Of a DNA stretch of 46,193 bases, positions 33,713 to 42,650 are shown one piece after another. The stretch comes from Bacteroidetes bacterium 4572_114 (lineage in GTDB: Bacteria; Bacteroidota; Bacteroidia; Bacteroidales; 4484-276): contig NIVA01000001.1 of the NCBI GenBank assembly GCA_002254335.1, positions 1 to 46,193 on the forward strand. The letters are read 5' to 3'. Below the pieces are notes generated by a model. That model saw only the letters and a program-made list of their open reading frames with translations. It was not told the DNA's origin and ran no database searches. The translations under genes were made by a program, and so were the position numbers. Position 1 is the first letter of the stretch. The number at the start of each line of letters is the position of its first letter.

Positions 33713-33967
33713 ATTCAACCCACTTCGGGGTTGTGGTTTTGTATTGTGTCACTGTACCCCCCAATTTCATTGGGGGTTATTGGGGGTTATTGATGGTTGA
33801 ACCCTGCGGGTTTCTTGTTTTCTGTAAGGCATAAATCTATAATTGTCGGGCGTATCTGAACCTGGGAATTCAACCCACTCCGGGGTTTCTTACATACTGT
33901 CCGTAGGACAAAATTGGGGGCATTTAGCCACAATATGACCATCCCCCAACCCCGAAGTGGGTTGAAT
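33713..33967. repeat. Hairpin-rich repeat, left copy, flanking the Y1 transposase
   Basis: 255 bp bounded by perfect 21-bp inverted ends: ATTCAACCCACTTCGGGGTT plus G at 33713-33733, and the reverse complement at 33947-33967. Inside are hairpins CCCCCAAT/ATTGGGGG (33758-33776), a CCCTGCGGG palindrome and TGTCC-GTA-GGACA (33898-33910), and a second ATTCAACCCACTCCGGGG near 33869. ATTGGGGGTT is duplicated in tandem. It ends 22 bp from the transposase stop. No ORF. Confidence 0.85.
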
Positions 33968-33989
33968 AAAATACCCGGAAAAACAGATA

Positions 33990-34436
33990 CTACAAAAAGT
34001 ATTTCTCATCGAAATCAACATCAAACTCCTTCAGCAAACGTTTGTATTCAACCGGAAACGACTCTTTTTTATGATGTTCCTTTTGGTTTTTGATGTACTC
34101 TATCACCCTGTGCCGGTCGGAATGGGAAATTGTAAATGCAGCATAACCTTCTGCCCATCCAATAAACCGTGGGAACTCAGGTTGGGTTTTTAACCAGATA
34201 GAAGATGATGTTTTAATTGTTCTGAGATAATCAGCAAGTGCGATTGAAGGGTGAAGATCGGACATGATATGCAAATGGTCCAAACTTCCATTTATCCGGT
34301 ATAGTTTACAATTTTTGTTTTTAATAATCCCCCAAATGTATTTGTAGAGTTTATCACAGTGCTCATCGGGGATTGTTTTTTGACGATATTTTGTGCCAAA
34401 TACGATGTGATAATAGATTTGTCGGTAACTTGCCAT
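33990..34436 (-). CDS. tnpA: IS200/REP-associated Y1 transposase
   Basis: 148 aa, a complete HUH single-strand transposase. The metal-binding pair is H54-L-H56 (GSLDHLHIM). The catalytic Tyr114 lies in YIKNQ, with Gln118 as the third metal ligand. Such enzymes cut and join single-stranded DNA at hairpins. No tnpB follows. Large hairpin-rich repeats abut both ends (22 bp and 14 bp), which is the layout of REP-associated (RAYT) transposases rather than of a simple IS200. The ORF and active site are intact, so it may still be active. Confidence 0.9.
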   Translation of the reverse strand: MASYRQIYYHIVFGTKYRQKTIPDEHCDKLYKYIWGIIKNKNCKLYRINGSLDHLHIMSDLHPSIALADYLRTIKTSSSIWLKTQPEFPRFIGWAEGYAAFTISHSDRHRVIEYIKNQKEHHKKESFPVEYKRLLKEFDVDFDEKYFL

Positions 34437-34450
34437 AATTATAATTGTTT

Positions 34451-34845
34451 ATTCAACCCACTTCGGGGTTGTGGTTTTGTATCGGTTTACTGTACCCCCC
34501 AATTCATTGGGGGTTATTGATGGTTGAACCCTGCGGGTTTCTGGTTTTCTGCACGACAAAAATGCTATTGATCCATAATCTGAACCTGAAACACACTTCC
34601 AGGTAGTAGATTTGTATTGCTTCAATGCATTTCATTGGGGGTTATTGATGATTAAACCCTGCAGGCATATTGTTTTCTGCTGGGCAAAAATACTATTATC
34701 CAGGAACCTGCAAGGCTTTATAAACTGGGGATTATTCCTCCCACTCCGGTTTTGCTTATCAACTGTCCGTAGGACAGAACGTGAATAACCCTCAATGAAA
34801 TCTAACCATGATATGACCATCCCTCAACCCCGATGTGGGTTGAAT
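34451..34845. repeat. Hairpin-rich repeat, right copy, flanking the Y1 transposase
   Basis: 395 bp with the same inverted ends (34451-34471, and 34825-34845 with one mismatch). The order of motifs follows the left copy: ATTCATTGGGGG hairpin, CCCTGCGGG palindrome, CTGTCCGTAGGACA. It is longer because the first part is present a second time in degenerate form (about 34590-34700). The two repeats are in direct orientation, with the transposase between them. Confidence 0.8.
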
Positions 34846-34928
34846 GTATTTCTCCCGAAAATCCTGGTCTGCGCCTGTGTGATGGCCAGCTATGAAAATA
34901 ATTCTGTTCACAATTAGATGGGATACAT

Positions 34929-34937
34929 TACATTTGC
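34929..34937 (+). promoter_or_regulatory. Bacteroidota -7 element for the secreted nuclease-like gene
   Basis: TACATTTGC matches TAnnTTTG, 16 bp before the ATG at 34954. It lies inside the only longer in-frame extension, which rules out the ATG at 34918 as a start. A -33 box is not clear. Confidence 0.6.
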
Positions 34938-34953
34938 TAAAAATTATCAAATT

Positions 34954-37416
34954 ATGAAAAAACTTATTTTATCCTTATCGCTTGCTTTGTTCGGCATCTT
35001 TTCATTTGCACAGATAGAAGTGACCATCTACGAAATCCAGGGACAGCAGGAACACTCGCCCTATGCCGGGGAAATTATTATCACACAGGGGATAGTTACA
35101 GGTGTTTTTGACATCGGATATTTTATCCAGGATGGCGATGGCGAATGGAACGGTGTGTATGTTTATTCGTCAGAAGCAGTAACTGTGGGCGATGAGATTG
35201 AGTTGTCGGGCGAAGTGGTTGAATATTATGATTTAACAGAACTTAAAGATATTGTGACCTTTGAGGTTTTGTCTTCAGGAAACCAACTGCCGGCAGCTTC
35301 GGTATTGGATACCTGGGATGTAAACGATGAGGCCTACGAAGGGGTTTTGGTCAAGGTGGAAGATGCCGTTTGCAGCAATGCCAACCTGGGCTACAACGAA
35401 TGGGAACTCGACAATGGCACAGGCCCATGCCGTGTGGATGACATGGGAGTGGTTTATTCGCCTGTTGTGGGTTTGAGTTATTCGGTTACCGGCCCGCTTA
35501 ATTATTCCTACGAGAATTACAAGATCGAACCGAGGGACGAAAACGATATCGTGATCTTGGAAAACCTCTATTTTATTAAGGGGCCCGAACAGATCAATCC
35601 AGAAAAGACTTTAATTACGGTACAGTGGGAAACAAACATTGAAGCTACCACCCAGCTATTTTGGGGCTACACACCAGAGTTGGAACAGGGAATGGTTTCA
35701 CTGGCAGGGAACAGGGTTGAACACGAATTACAATTGCCGGGCGTGCCATCAACTATTTTTTATATCAGGCCGTTTTCGGTTGCTGATGCCGACACGACCC
35801 CAAATTTCACAAGGCCTTATGCAACAGTTTCCAACTCTTCGGGGGACGTAAAGCTTTATTTTAACCATAAAGTTGACCACTCAGTTGCAAATGTAGAAAT
35901 GGCCGTGTGGGCACAAAATATCACAGATACCGTTATCCATTATTTGAATATGGCACAGCAAACCCTTGATATCACCATGTACGAACAGGAGTCGGATGAA
36001 ATTGTTGAAGCCATTAATTCCGCTTACAACCGTGGCGTACAAGTAAGATATATTACAGATAACGAGGGAAACAACCCCGCTTTGGCCAATCTCGACCCAT
36101 CAATCCCTGTCTTTTATTATGTAAATGAAAATGCAATTATGCACGATAAATTCATCATTATCGACGCAACATCAGAAATGGGATCTTGGTCAATTACCGG
36201 CTCATTAAACCATACCATCAACAACCTGGGCTGGGATTATAACAACATGATCTGTATCCAGGATGTAAGCCTGGCCAAATCGTTCACCCTTGAATTTGAG
36301 GAGATGTGGGGCAGTGACGGCCCGATGTATGATGAGGCCAATGCCAAATTTGGTTCAGAAAAATCAAACAACACACCACACAAGTTTTTGATAAACAACA
36401 TTCCGATGGAATTATACTTTTCCCCATCTGATGGGACCACCCCAAAAATTAAATCTGCCATCGACCAGGCACTAAATGATATTGAATTGGGGATCATGGT
36501 ATTTACCGAAAACTCCCTGGGCAATGCAATTGTTGATGCACATCAGCGTGGACTGGATATACATGGGATTATCGACTATGTGGAATACACGGGAAGTGAG
36601 TACCAATATCTGAAAGACAATGGTGTTTATGTAAGGGATTACGTTAACCCGGATGGCAGCCAGTGGCCCGATGGCCCGGTTTTTCATCATAAATATGTAA
36701 TCCTGGATTTCATTGACGGAAGCGCAAACCCTGTCGCCATCACCGGTTCACACAATTGGTCGGCTGCTGCCGAATCAAAAAATGATGAAAATACACTGAT
36801 TATTCATGATGCCAACATTGCCAATCAATTTCACCAGGAATTTTATCAGCGTTTTAATGATTTACTTACACCGGTTGCTGTTGATGATGATACTGTTACC
36901 GGGATGAATGATGCTGTTGTGATAGGTTATCTTGAAAATGATTTCATTCCCGAAGATGTAACTATTGCCACTGAAATAGTGCAGCTGCCGCTTAACGGAG
37001 AGGCTGGTATTGATGAAGGCATGATCTATTATGTTCCGGTTGCAGGGTTTATTGGAAACGACAGCCTCAGTTATCGTATTTATAATATTGACAATACTGA
37101 ATTATCTGATACAGCTTGGGTAAGGATTGAAGTTGGTGAAAACAGTATTGATGAGCTAATTGAGAATACTTTTTCTATAAAAGCCACAACCAATATAAAT
37201 CCCCTATCCCTCATTTTGGATATTGATTCGGATAAAAACCAGGAACTGTTGATAAGGATCGTGAACCTTACAGGGAAACAAATTCATGCCGAAACCATTT
37301 CTGTTTCATCCGGGACAACCACTGTCCAAATCAAATTATCATCAATGGCCAGGGGGATTTTGTTTTTGGATGTTTCGGGTGATGGGGGACGGGTTGTTTC
37401 CAAATTGGTTTTATAA
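34954..37416 (+). CDS. Secreted phospholipase D-family protein with OB-fold and T9SS-like C-terminal domain
   Basis: 820 aa. It starts with a signal peptide (MKKLILSLSLALFGIFSFAQ). Residues ~25-200 are an OB-fold/YhcR-like module (GEIIITQGIVTGVFD, GDEIELSGEVVEY). A fibronectin-like segment follows, then two phospholipase D half-sites: MHDKFIIID (about residue 396) with ITGSLNHT, and FHHKYVILD (about 576) with ITGSHNWS. A cadherin-like module (VAVDDDTVTGMNDAVVIGYL) leads to a C-terminal domain (LLIRIVNLTGKQIHAE ... SKLVL) that fits type IX secretion sorting. It is probably an extracellular nuclease or phosphodiesterase. The substrate is not decidable from sequence. Confidence 0.88.
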   Translation: MKKLILSLSLALFGIFSFAQIEVTIYEIQGQQEHSPYAGEIIITQGIVTGVFDIGYFIQDGDGEWNGVYVYSSEAVTVGDEIELSGEVVEYYDLTELKDIVTFEVLSSGNQLPAASVLDTWDVNDEAYEGVLVKVEDAVCSNANLGYNEWELDNGTGPCRVDDMGVVYSPVVGLSYSVTGPLNYSYENYKIEPRDENDIVILENLYFIKGPEQINPEKTLITVQWETNIEATTQLFWGYTPELEQGMVSLAGNRVEHELQLPGVPSTIFYIRPFSVADADTTPNFTRPYATVSNSSGDVKLYFNHKVDHSVANVEMAVWAQNITDTVIHYLNMAQQTLDITMYEQESDEIVEAINSAYNRGVQVRYITDNEGNNPALANLDPSIPVFYYVNENAIMHDKFIIIDATSEMGSWSITGSLNHTINNLGWDYNNMICIQDVSLAKSFTLEFEEMWGSDGPMYDEANAKFGSEKSNNTPHKFLINNIPMELYFSPSDGTTPKIKSAIDQALNDIELGIMVFTENSLGNAIVDAHQRGLDIHGIIDYVEYTGSEYQYLKDNGVYVRDYVNPDGSQWPDGPVFHHKYVILDFIDGSANPVAITGSHNWSAAAESKNDENTLIIHDANIANQFHQEFYQRFNDLLTPVAVDDDTVTGMNDAVVIGYLENDFIPEDVTIATEIVQLPLNGEAGIDEGMIYYVPVAGFIGNDSLSYRIYNIDNTELSDTAWVRIEVGENSIDELIENTFSIKATTNINPLSLILDIDSDKNQELLIRIVNLTGKQIHAETISVSSGTTTVQIKLSSMARGILFLDVSGDGGRVVSKLVL

Positions 37417-37421
37417 ATGGG

Positions 37422-38477
37422 TTATATTTTCCGTGTGGCCGCCAAAATTTTGAAAAACAGATTGGACAATGGTTTTGTTTGTCCTCGTTTTTGCAGGTTC
37501 AGATACCATCCCAATTTTTTCAGGATAGGGATTTTGTGGGTTTCCACAAATTCAATCAATGCCCCATCGGGGTCTTCAATATAGGAAAAATGCCCTGCGG
37601 CTTCCCCCATGTCAAAACTATTGGCACTGTCAACCGTAAATGGATGGCCAAATTCCTCGCACTCTTTTTTCAAATCATCCATACCAATTATATCAAAACA
37701 AATATGAATATATCCTAAATCGCCCCATAGTCTGTTTTTATAAATCTTGTGGGCTTTTCGATCTTTCGATTGAAAAAGTTCGATAGTACTCTCTCCCAAC
37801 ATAGGGCTGAATGCACCGTTTCTCTTTTGACCATGTTTAAGAAGTACCCGTCTGTATTTTTCATTACCTCCCGAAAGGGTTGCCAAATCATCAAATACAG
37901 CTTCCTGATCGTAAACAATAGTATCGTAACCTAAAATATGGCCATAAAATTTGATTGATTTCTCCATATCTGAAACCCCGATAATTGCCCCTGAATTTCC
38001 TCCGGTCAACTTGTTTTGATTAAGGAGCCAATCATATCCTTCTTCAATTTCAAATATATTATTATATGGATCCTTAATAAAAAAATGAGGTTTGCCTTCA
38101 GGGGAGTTTTTAACTACCGAAATAATATTGATGTTTCTGTTTTGAAACGCTTTGTATGCCTTTTCAACATCGGGGGATTTAATTTTACATGCGAAAATGC
38201 CCAGGTCCCCCGGCCGTACCTCAAAGTTGGGCGCTACAGGTGTCCGGCTTGTGTATTGCCAAACTTCAAAACCTCCGCCACTTTTCATGTTATAGGCCAA
38301 AATGGCATGGCGTTTTTGTGGTTTGTTATCGGTATATCTCAACATCAAATTGGCCTCGGCAGCCTCATCGAAGATCACCACATCATAACCCAGGTTCGCT
38401 TTATACCAATCCCGTGCTTCATAAAGATCAGAAACCCCAATACCAATCTGTTGTATGCCTGCAATAATTTTTGTCAT
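37422..38477 (-). CDS. Two-domain VOC (glyoxalase/dioxygenase-fold) protein
   Basis: 351 aa with two tandem VOC units. Unit 1 starts near IQQIGIGVSDLYEARDWYKA, unit 2 near GAIIGVSDMEKSIKFYGHIL. The metal-binding histidine common in the first strand of VOC enzymes is replaced (IQQIG and GAIIG). Some later ligands (FEVWQY, IEDPDGALIEFVE) keep the glutamate. It may be a divergent dioxygenase or a non-catalytic binding protein. Its end is 5 bp from the convergent nuclease gene, with no terminator visible. Upstream lies the 117-bp repeat. Confidence 0.75.
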   Translation of the reverse strand: MTKIIAGIQQIGIGVSDLYEARDWYKANLGYDVVIFDEAAEANLMLRYTDNKPQKRHAILAYNMKSGGGFEVWQYTSRTPVAPNFEVRPGDLGIFACKIKSPDVEKAYKAFQNRNINIISVVKNSPEGKPHFFIKDPYNNIFEIEEGYDWLLNQNKLTGGNSGAIIGVSDMEKSIKFYGHILGYDTIVYDQEAVFDDLATLSGGNEKYRRVLLKHGQKRNGAFSPMLGESTIELFQSKDRKAHKIYKNRLWGDLGYIHICFDIIGMDDLKKECEEFGHPFTVDSANSFDMGEAAGHFSYIEDPDGALIEFVETHKIPILKKLGWYLNLQKRGQTKPLSNLFFKILAATRKI

Positions 38478-38503
38478 TTATTTCAATTTGATTTTATTAA
38501 TAA

Positions 38504-38620
38504 AGCTGTCAGACAGTTATCCTTTTAATTATGCACTGAATTTAAAGTAGGATAAATTTTACTTTTAGCTTTAACTGTCTGACAGCTATTCTCCCAAATG
38601 TTTACTTTTTAGACTAAACT
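38504..38620. mobile_element. MITE-like palindromic repeat, complete copy
   Basis: 117 bp: AGCTGTCAGACAGTT (38504-38518) and the exact inverse AACTGTCTGACAGCT (38573-38587), then a tail with CAAATGTTTACTTTTTAGAC up to 38620. It is aligned with the copy at 2614-2730 at both ends and of equal length. Its right end forms the stop codon and last codons of the SDR gene. No transposase of its own is in the window. Confidence 0.8.
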
Positions 38621-39235
38621 TTGTTGATGTCGGCTGCCATCTTTTTTCAAAGCATTATACGAAATATTGGTCCGTACCCTGCCAGGAATTGCTATCGTAA
38701 CTTTAATATTATCATTTTTATGCTCTGCCCTCAGTGTCTCGTAAAATCCGTGAAGGGCATGTTTGGATGCTGAATATGCCGACCGCAAAGGAAACCCAAA
38801 CTTACCAACGATGGAACTGACCACAACTATATGCCCGGATTTCTGCCTGATCATCTTCGGCAGGACAGCTTTGGTGATGGCAATATTCCCAAAATAATTA
38901 ACCTCCATCAACCGTCGGTCTATCTTTAAAGGCGTTTCGTGCACCAACGACCGTTGACTGATCCCTCCGTTTACTATCAAATAATCGATAATATTATACC
39001 TATTGATGACTTCGGCAACCAGGGGCGTGTAATCAGAATTATCTTCCAAATCAAGGGGGATAACCGAGCAATCATCAGTAAAGTTGAGACACATCCCTTT
39101 AACCGTTTCCAGCTCATCCACATTGCGCGACGACAGGATAAGCCTGGCCTTTTGCCTGGCAAAATCCACAGAAAGTGCTTTCCCGATACCGGAGGAAGCC
39201 CCAATTATCCATATCGTTTTGCCTTTAAAATTCAT
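38609..39235 (-). CDS. Short-chain dehydrogenase/reductase, C-terminally truncated
   Basis: 208 aa. It has the NAD(P) motif GASSGIG (residues 12-18), VNGG (the NNAG position), the catalytic Ser in VVSSIVGKFG, and the YSASKHA Tyr/Lys pair. Typical members of this DHRS7-like group continue for ~50 residues after NISYNALKKDGS. Here the chain stops at QQSLV, with the TAA inside the right end of the palindromic repeat (minus-strand AGTTTAGTCTAA). The lost part normally forms the substrate lid, so activity is doubtful. The catalytic core is intact. The substrate is unknown. Confidence 0.85.
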   Translation of the reverse strand: MNFKGKTIWIIGASSGIGKALSVDFARQKARLILSSRNVDELETVKGMCLNFTDDCSVIPLDLEDNSDYTPLVAEVINRYNIIDYLIVNGGISQRSLVHETPLKIDRRLMEVNYFGNIAITKAVLPKMIRQKSGHIVVVSSIVGKFGFPLRSAYSASKHALHGFYETLRAEHKNDNIKVTIAIPGRVRTNISYNALKKDGSRHQQSLV

Positions 39236-39278
39236 TTTTTTGGCTAAATATCAGATTTCATGCAAATTATTTTGGTTT

Positions 39279-39287
39279 GCAAAAATA
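39279..39287 (-). promoter_or_regulatory. Bacteroidota -7 element for the SDR gene
   Basis: Minus-strand TATTTTTGC, a full match to TAnnTTTG, 43 bp before the ATG at 39235. No evident -33 box. Confidence 0.5.
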
Positions 39288-39377
39288 GCAAATCAAATTA
39301 GATTTAGGATTTTTTAACAAACTCGGTGGGCTTATTACCATATTTACAAAAAATATCTAATTTTACACCTAAAAAAG

Positions 39378-40685
39378 GTGGTAGCCAGGTTGCTGGCCAA
39401 CAAGGGTTATGCTGTGGAAGTTTACATTATTAGGTTTACCGATAAAGCTTCGGAAGATTTTAAAATTAACCACCAAAGGCTGAAAGAAACTGAAAATGTA
39501 AAGGTCAGGGATATTATTGATGGTGATAAATTACCTGTCATAGAAACAGATGACATTGTTATTGATGCCATTTTTGGTTCCGGACTGTCCAAGCCGGTCA
39601 CAGGGTTTCTTGCCCGTATCATCAACCATATTAATCAATCGGGTACAATAACTATTTCCATCGACACACCATCAGGGCTTTTCAGTGATGATAATTCCAC
39701 AGATATTGACGGGGCAATTGTAGAAGCTGATTACACTTTATCGTTCCAGTTCCCCAAATACGCATTCCTTTTCCAGGAAAACGACCGCTATGTGGGCCAA
39801 TGGCAAATATTGCCCATCGGGTTGATGGAAGAATTTATTGCCAATACAGAAGCAAAAAACTTTTTCATCGAAAAAGAAGATTGCCAAATGCTTTTGAAAA
39901 ATAGAAATAAATTCGACCATAAAGGAAAGTTTGGCCATGCCTTGTTGATTGCAGGGGGCTACGGAAAGATGGGCGCGGCAGTGCTGGCTTCGGAAGCATG
40001 CCTAAGGGCCGGCGCAGGATTGGTGAGCACACACATCCCAAAAACCGGCTACCCGATAATCCAAACGGCACTGCCCGAATGTATGGTCAGCATCGACGGG
40101 GATGATTATTATTTTTCAGGCGTGCCCAATTTAAGCCCTTATAACGCTATTGGGATTGGCCCCGGGATAGGGACAGGCAAACAAACCCAAAACGCTTTGA
40201 AATTGCTTATCCAAAACTCAAGCCTGCCTATTCTTTTTGATGCAGATGCAATTAATATCCTTGCCGAAAATAAAACATGGATTTCATTCGTGCCCCAAAA
40301 CAGTATATTCACACCACACCCAAAAGAGTTTGAACGGCTTGTTGGAAAAAGCACAAATCAATTTGAGAGGAACAAACTTCAGCGTGAATTTTCGATCAGG
40401 AACAAGGTGTTTGTTATTTTAAAGGGTGCACATACCTGCATTTCCACGCCACAGGGCAAATGTTTTTTCAATTCAACCGGGAACCCGGGAATGGCAACGG
40501 GAGGAAGTGGAGATGTATTGACAGGGATAATCCTGGGGTTGCTTGCCCAGGGTTACCCGCCGTTTGATGCTTGTATTGTAGGGGTTTATTTGCATGGCAT
40601 GGCCGGTGATTTGGCAGCAAAGAAAAATTCGATGGAAGCGATGCTTGCCGGGGATATCAATAAGATAATCTGTGGAAAAGTGTAG
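39378..40685 (+). CDS. nnrD: Bifunctional NAD(P)HX epimerase/dehydratase, missing its N-terminus
   Basis: 435 aa from a GTG at 39378. The protein repairs hydrated NAD(P)H. The C-terminal ADP-dependent dehydratase (NnrD) is complete: KFDHKGKFGHALLIAGGYGK, NAIGIGPGIGTGKQTQNAL, ILFDADAINIL, IFTPHPKEFERL and the signature NPGMATGGSGDVLTGIILG. The N-terminal epimerase (NnrE) starts abruptly at VARLLANKGYAVEVYI. In relatives this follows a GNNGGDGL motif and ~60 earlier residues, which are absent. A promoter-like TAATTTTAC lies 13-21 bp upstream. The 5' end of the gene seems deleted. The dehydratase half could still work. Confidence 0.85.
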   Translation: MVARLLANKGYAVEVYIIRFTDKASEDFKINHQRLKETENVKVRDIIDGDKLPVIETDDIVIDAIFGSGLSKPVTGFLARIINHINQSGTITISIDTPSGLFSDDNSTDIDGAIVEADYTLSFQFPKYAFLFQENDRYVGQWQILPIGLMEEFIANTEAKNFFIEKEDCQMLLKNRNKFDHKGKFGHALLIAGGYGKMGAAVLASEACLRAGAGLVSTHIPKTGYPIIQTALPECMVSIDGDDYYFSGVPNLSPYNAIGIGPGIGTGKQTQNALKLLIQNSSLPILFDADAINILAENKTWISFVPQNSIFTPHPKEFERLVGKSTNQFERNKLQREFSIRNKVFVILKGAHTCISTPQGKCFFNSTGNPGMATGGSGDVLTGIILGLLAQGYPPFDACIVGVYLHGMAGDLAAKKNSMEAMLAGDINKIICGKV

Positions 40686-40705
40686 TTTAAACAAAACAAT
40701 ACCCT

Positions 40706-42640
40706 TTATTCCCCGGCAGGGTCCGGTAACCTTTTTAATACTGCGCAATCTTCGTCTGCCTGGTTTACTTCCTCAAGGAAAGAAATTAACGAATTATATG
40801 TTGAATCTGGGTAAACCCCAATGTTCATTTTTAAATATCTGGTGAAAATAAGCTTCAGGCCATCGGTTGTTATTGTTGTGGCAAAATCACCAAACTCATT
40901 GCTAATATCCCTGTTGGAAGATTTTTTCTCTATGGTATATTCCACCGGGAGGTAGTAAACAACGGTGTCGCATTCGATGGTTGAACGGCGGATCAGGATA
41001 TCAGAACCTCTAATGCCCACACGCTTTGGTAACGAGTTGAGTTGGTTAAGATAATTCATTTTAATAAACATCCGGTTTCCCATTGTTGAAGCAAAATTGG
41101 ATGATGTAACCACGATATCTTCGACCATTGATGGGGTTTGGTCTTTTTTCTCATCATAAGTCAAATCATGTAAAACAAAATTAGGGATATGCAGGGCTTT
41201 TTCCGCCGACTCTTTCATATCATGTTCACTGCTGTAAAACGCCCTTTGTTTTTTGTCGAAATAAATTCCTTTGTATTCAGTTTTAATTTCCCCCCGTGCA
41301 TTACCTTTATTATCAATCCTAAAATGTGCTAAACAGGTTTTGAGGTTTTCGGCACCGCTATAAACCTTTGTTTTTACTATAATACCTCCATCTCTATTTA
41401 CAAGCATCACATGCCTGTCGTCGGTAAATTTTCCGATGTGCCCAAAAGGTAACCTTTGGCTTGTGCACTCAAGCCACACTGTATCTCCGGCTAAGGGAAT
41501 ACATAAAATAGCATGGTTAAATTGATTTGACGGGAAATCACAATTTATATCCGGCGCATCAATTCCGGCTTTGACAAGGGTATAATACGAGTCAACCCCC
41601 GCTACATTAAGCAAAGACTTCATGTAATTAGTTAGCGCCTTACAATCGCCGTAGGATAAATCATCCACAGTTTCGGCATCAATGGGCTTCCAACCACCAA
41701 TACCAATCTGAATGTTCACATATCGGGTTTTATCCTGCATGTAATTGTAAAGTATTTCACATTTTTCGAGGTCGCTTTCCGCATCACCAATAATCCTGGC
41801 GATTATAACTTTTGTCTTACCGGGTAACTTATCCTGCCCTTCATTTAGCGCATTTATCCACTGGCCAAAGCCCTCCCAGGATTCGCAATTCCCTTCCAAT
41901 CCATCAATTGAAAACCGGGCCGGGGCCAGATATACTACCGGAGAAATTGTTTCAAATGGTGGACTAAAGTATTCCTCTTCAAAAGAAGGATGGTTTTTTA
42001 TCAGCCAGTAATATTGTTTCAGGTCTTCTTCAATGGTTAGCTGGCAAAGGTTTTCGAAATTATGCTCGTAGTATCTCAGCTTGATATCATTGGGGATCAG
42101 TGCAACGAAAGAAGACTTTTCGACAGCAACCCCATACTCACGAAAAGGTTTCCAATCTGGATAATTTAACAACCCATTATGTACGATCTCATAAGAATAT
42201 TCAACTGTTAAGGGATATTTCACATATTTAGGGTCTATGATTTTCATTCTGGCATCCACAAACAAGGCTCCTTTCATATTGGCGCTAAAATCCTGAATAT
42301 CTTCATTTTTGATCTTCCGCACCCTGTTACCATCTTTGTCGTAAATAGTGCCCTCAATTTTTCTGATTTTTCTAAACTGATCATATCCGGTAATAAAATA
42401 AGACAAATGATGACCGCTTCGATTTAGGATTGTTATTGCAAATTTCACACTGGTTACGGCATCTTCAATACTTTTCAGTGTAAAAACTATTTCCTCGTTC
42501 CTTATAACAGCTTTAGAGTTTGAAATGAGTTTTTTCGGGATTTCACTTACCGCATATTTATTTTCCGAACCGGCCAACAGCAGGCCCGGTATGGCAACAA
42601 TGAAAAAAAATATAAGCAAAAAAATATGTTTACTTTTCAT
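40706..42640 (-). CDS. Secreted DUF3857/transglutaminase-like protein with catalytic Cys
   Basis: 644 aa with a signal peptide (MKSKHIFLLIFFFIVAIPGLLLA). Residues ~30-250 are the beta-rich DUF3857 domain (KFAITILNRSGHHLSYF, GTIYDKDGNRVRKIKNED). The transglutaminase-like domain follows. ETVDDLSYGDCKALTNYMKS holds the catalytic cysteine, NQFNHAILCIPL the histidine, and DTVWLECTSQRLPFG the region where an aspartate is usual (Glu here). The C-terminal ~150 residues resemble the beta domain that follows in this family. Such proteins occur in Bacteroidota periplasms, but their substrate is not known. It lies 10 bp after a paralog upstream, probably one operon. Confidence 0.85.
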   Translation of the reverse strand: MKSKHIFLLIFFFIVAIPGLLLAGSENKYAVSEIPKKLISNSKAVIRNEEIVFTLKSIEDAVTSVKFAITILNRSGHHLSYFITGYDQFRKIRKIEGTIYDKDGNRVRKIKNEDIQDFSANMKGALFVDARMKIIDPKYVKYPLTVEYSYEIVHNGLLNYPDWKPFREYGVAVEKSSFVALIPNDIKLRYYEHNFENLCQLTIEEDLKQYYWLIKNHPSFEEEYFSPPFETISPVVYLAPARFSIDGLEGNCESWEGFGQWINALNEGQDKLPGKTKVIIARIIGDAESDLEKCEILYNYMQDKTRYVNIQIGIGGWKPIDAETVDDLSYGDCKALTNYMKSLLNVAGVDSYYTLVKAGIDAPDINCDFPSNQFNHAILCIPLAGDTVWLECTSQRLPFGHIGKFTDDRHVMLVNRDGGIIVKTKVYSGAENLKTCLAHFRIDNKGNARGEIKTEYKGIYFDKKQRAFYSSEHDMKESAEKALHIPNFVLHDLTYDEKKDQTPSMVEDIVVTSSNFASTMGNRMFIKMNYLNQLNSLPKRVGIRGSDILIRRSTIECDTVVYYLPVEYTIEKKSSNRDISNEFGDFATTITTDGLKLIFTRYLKMNIGVYPDSTYNSLISFLEEVNQADEDCAVLKRLPDPAGE

Positions 42641-42650
42641 TATCTGTTAT

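Noticed and set aside
33713..34845. CRISPR array
   Set aside because: Repeats are long, few and contain inverted ends. There are no regular spacers and no cas genes.
34918..34953. ATG at 34918 as start of the secreted nuclease-like protein
   Set aside because: The promoter -7 element (34929-34937) lies inside it, and only the ATG at 34954 starts with a signal peptide.
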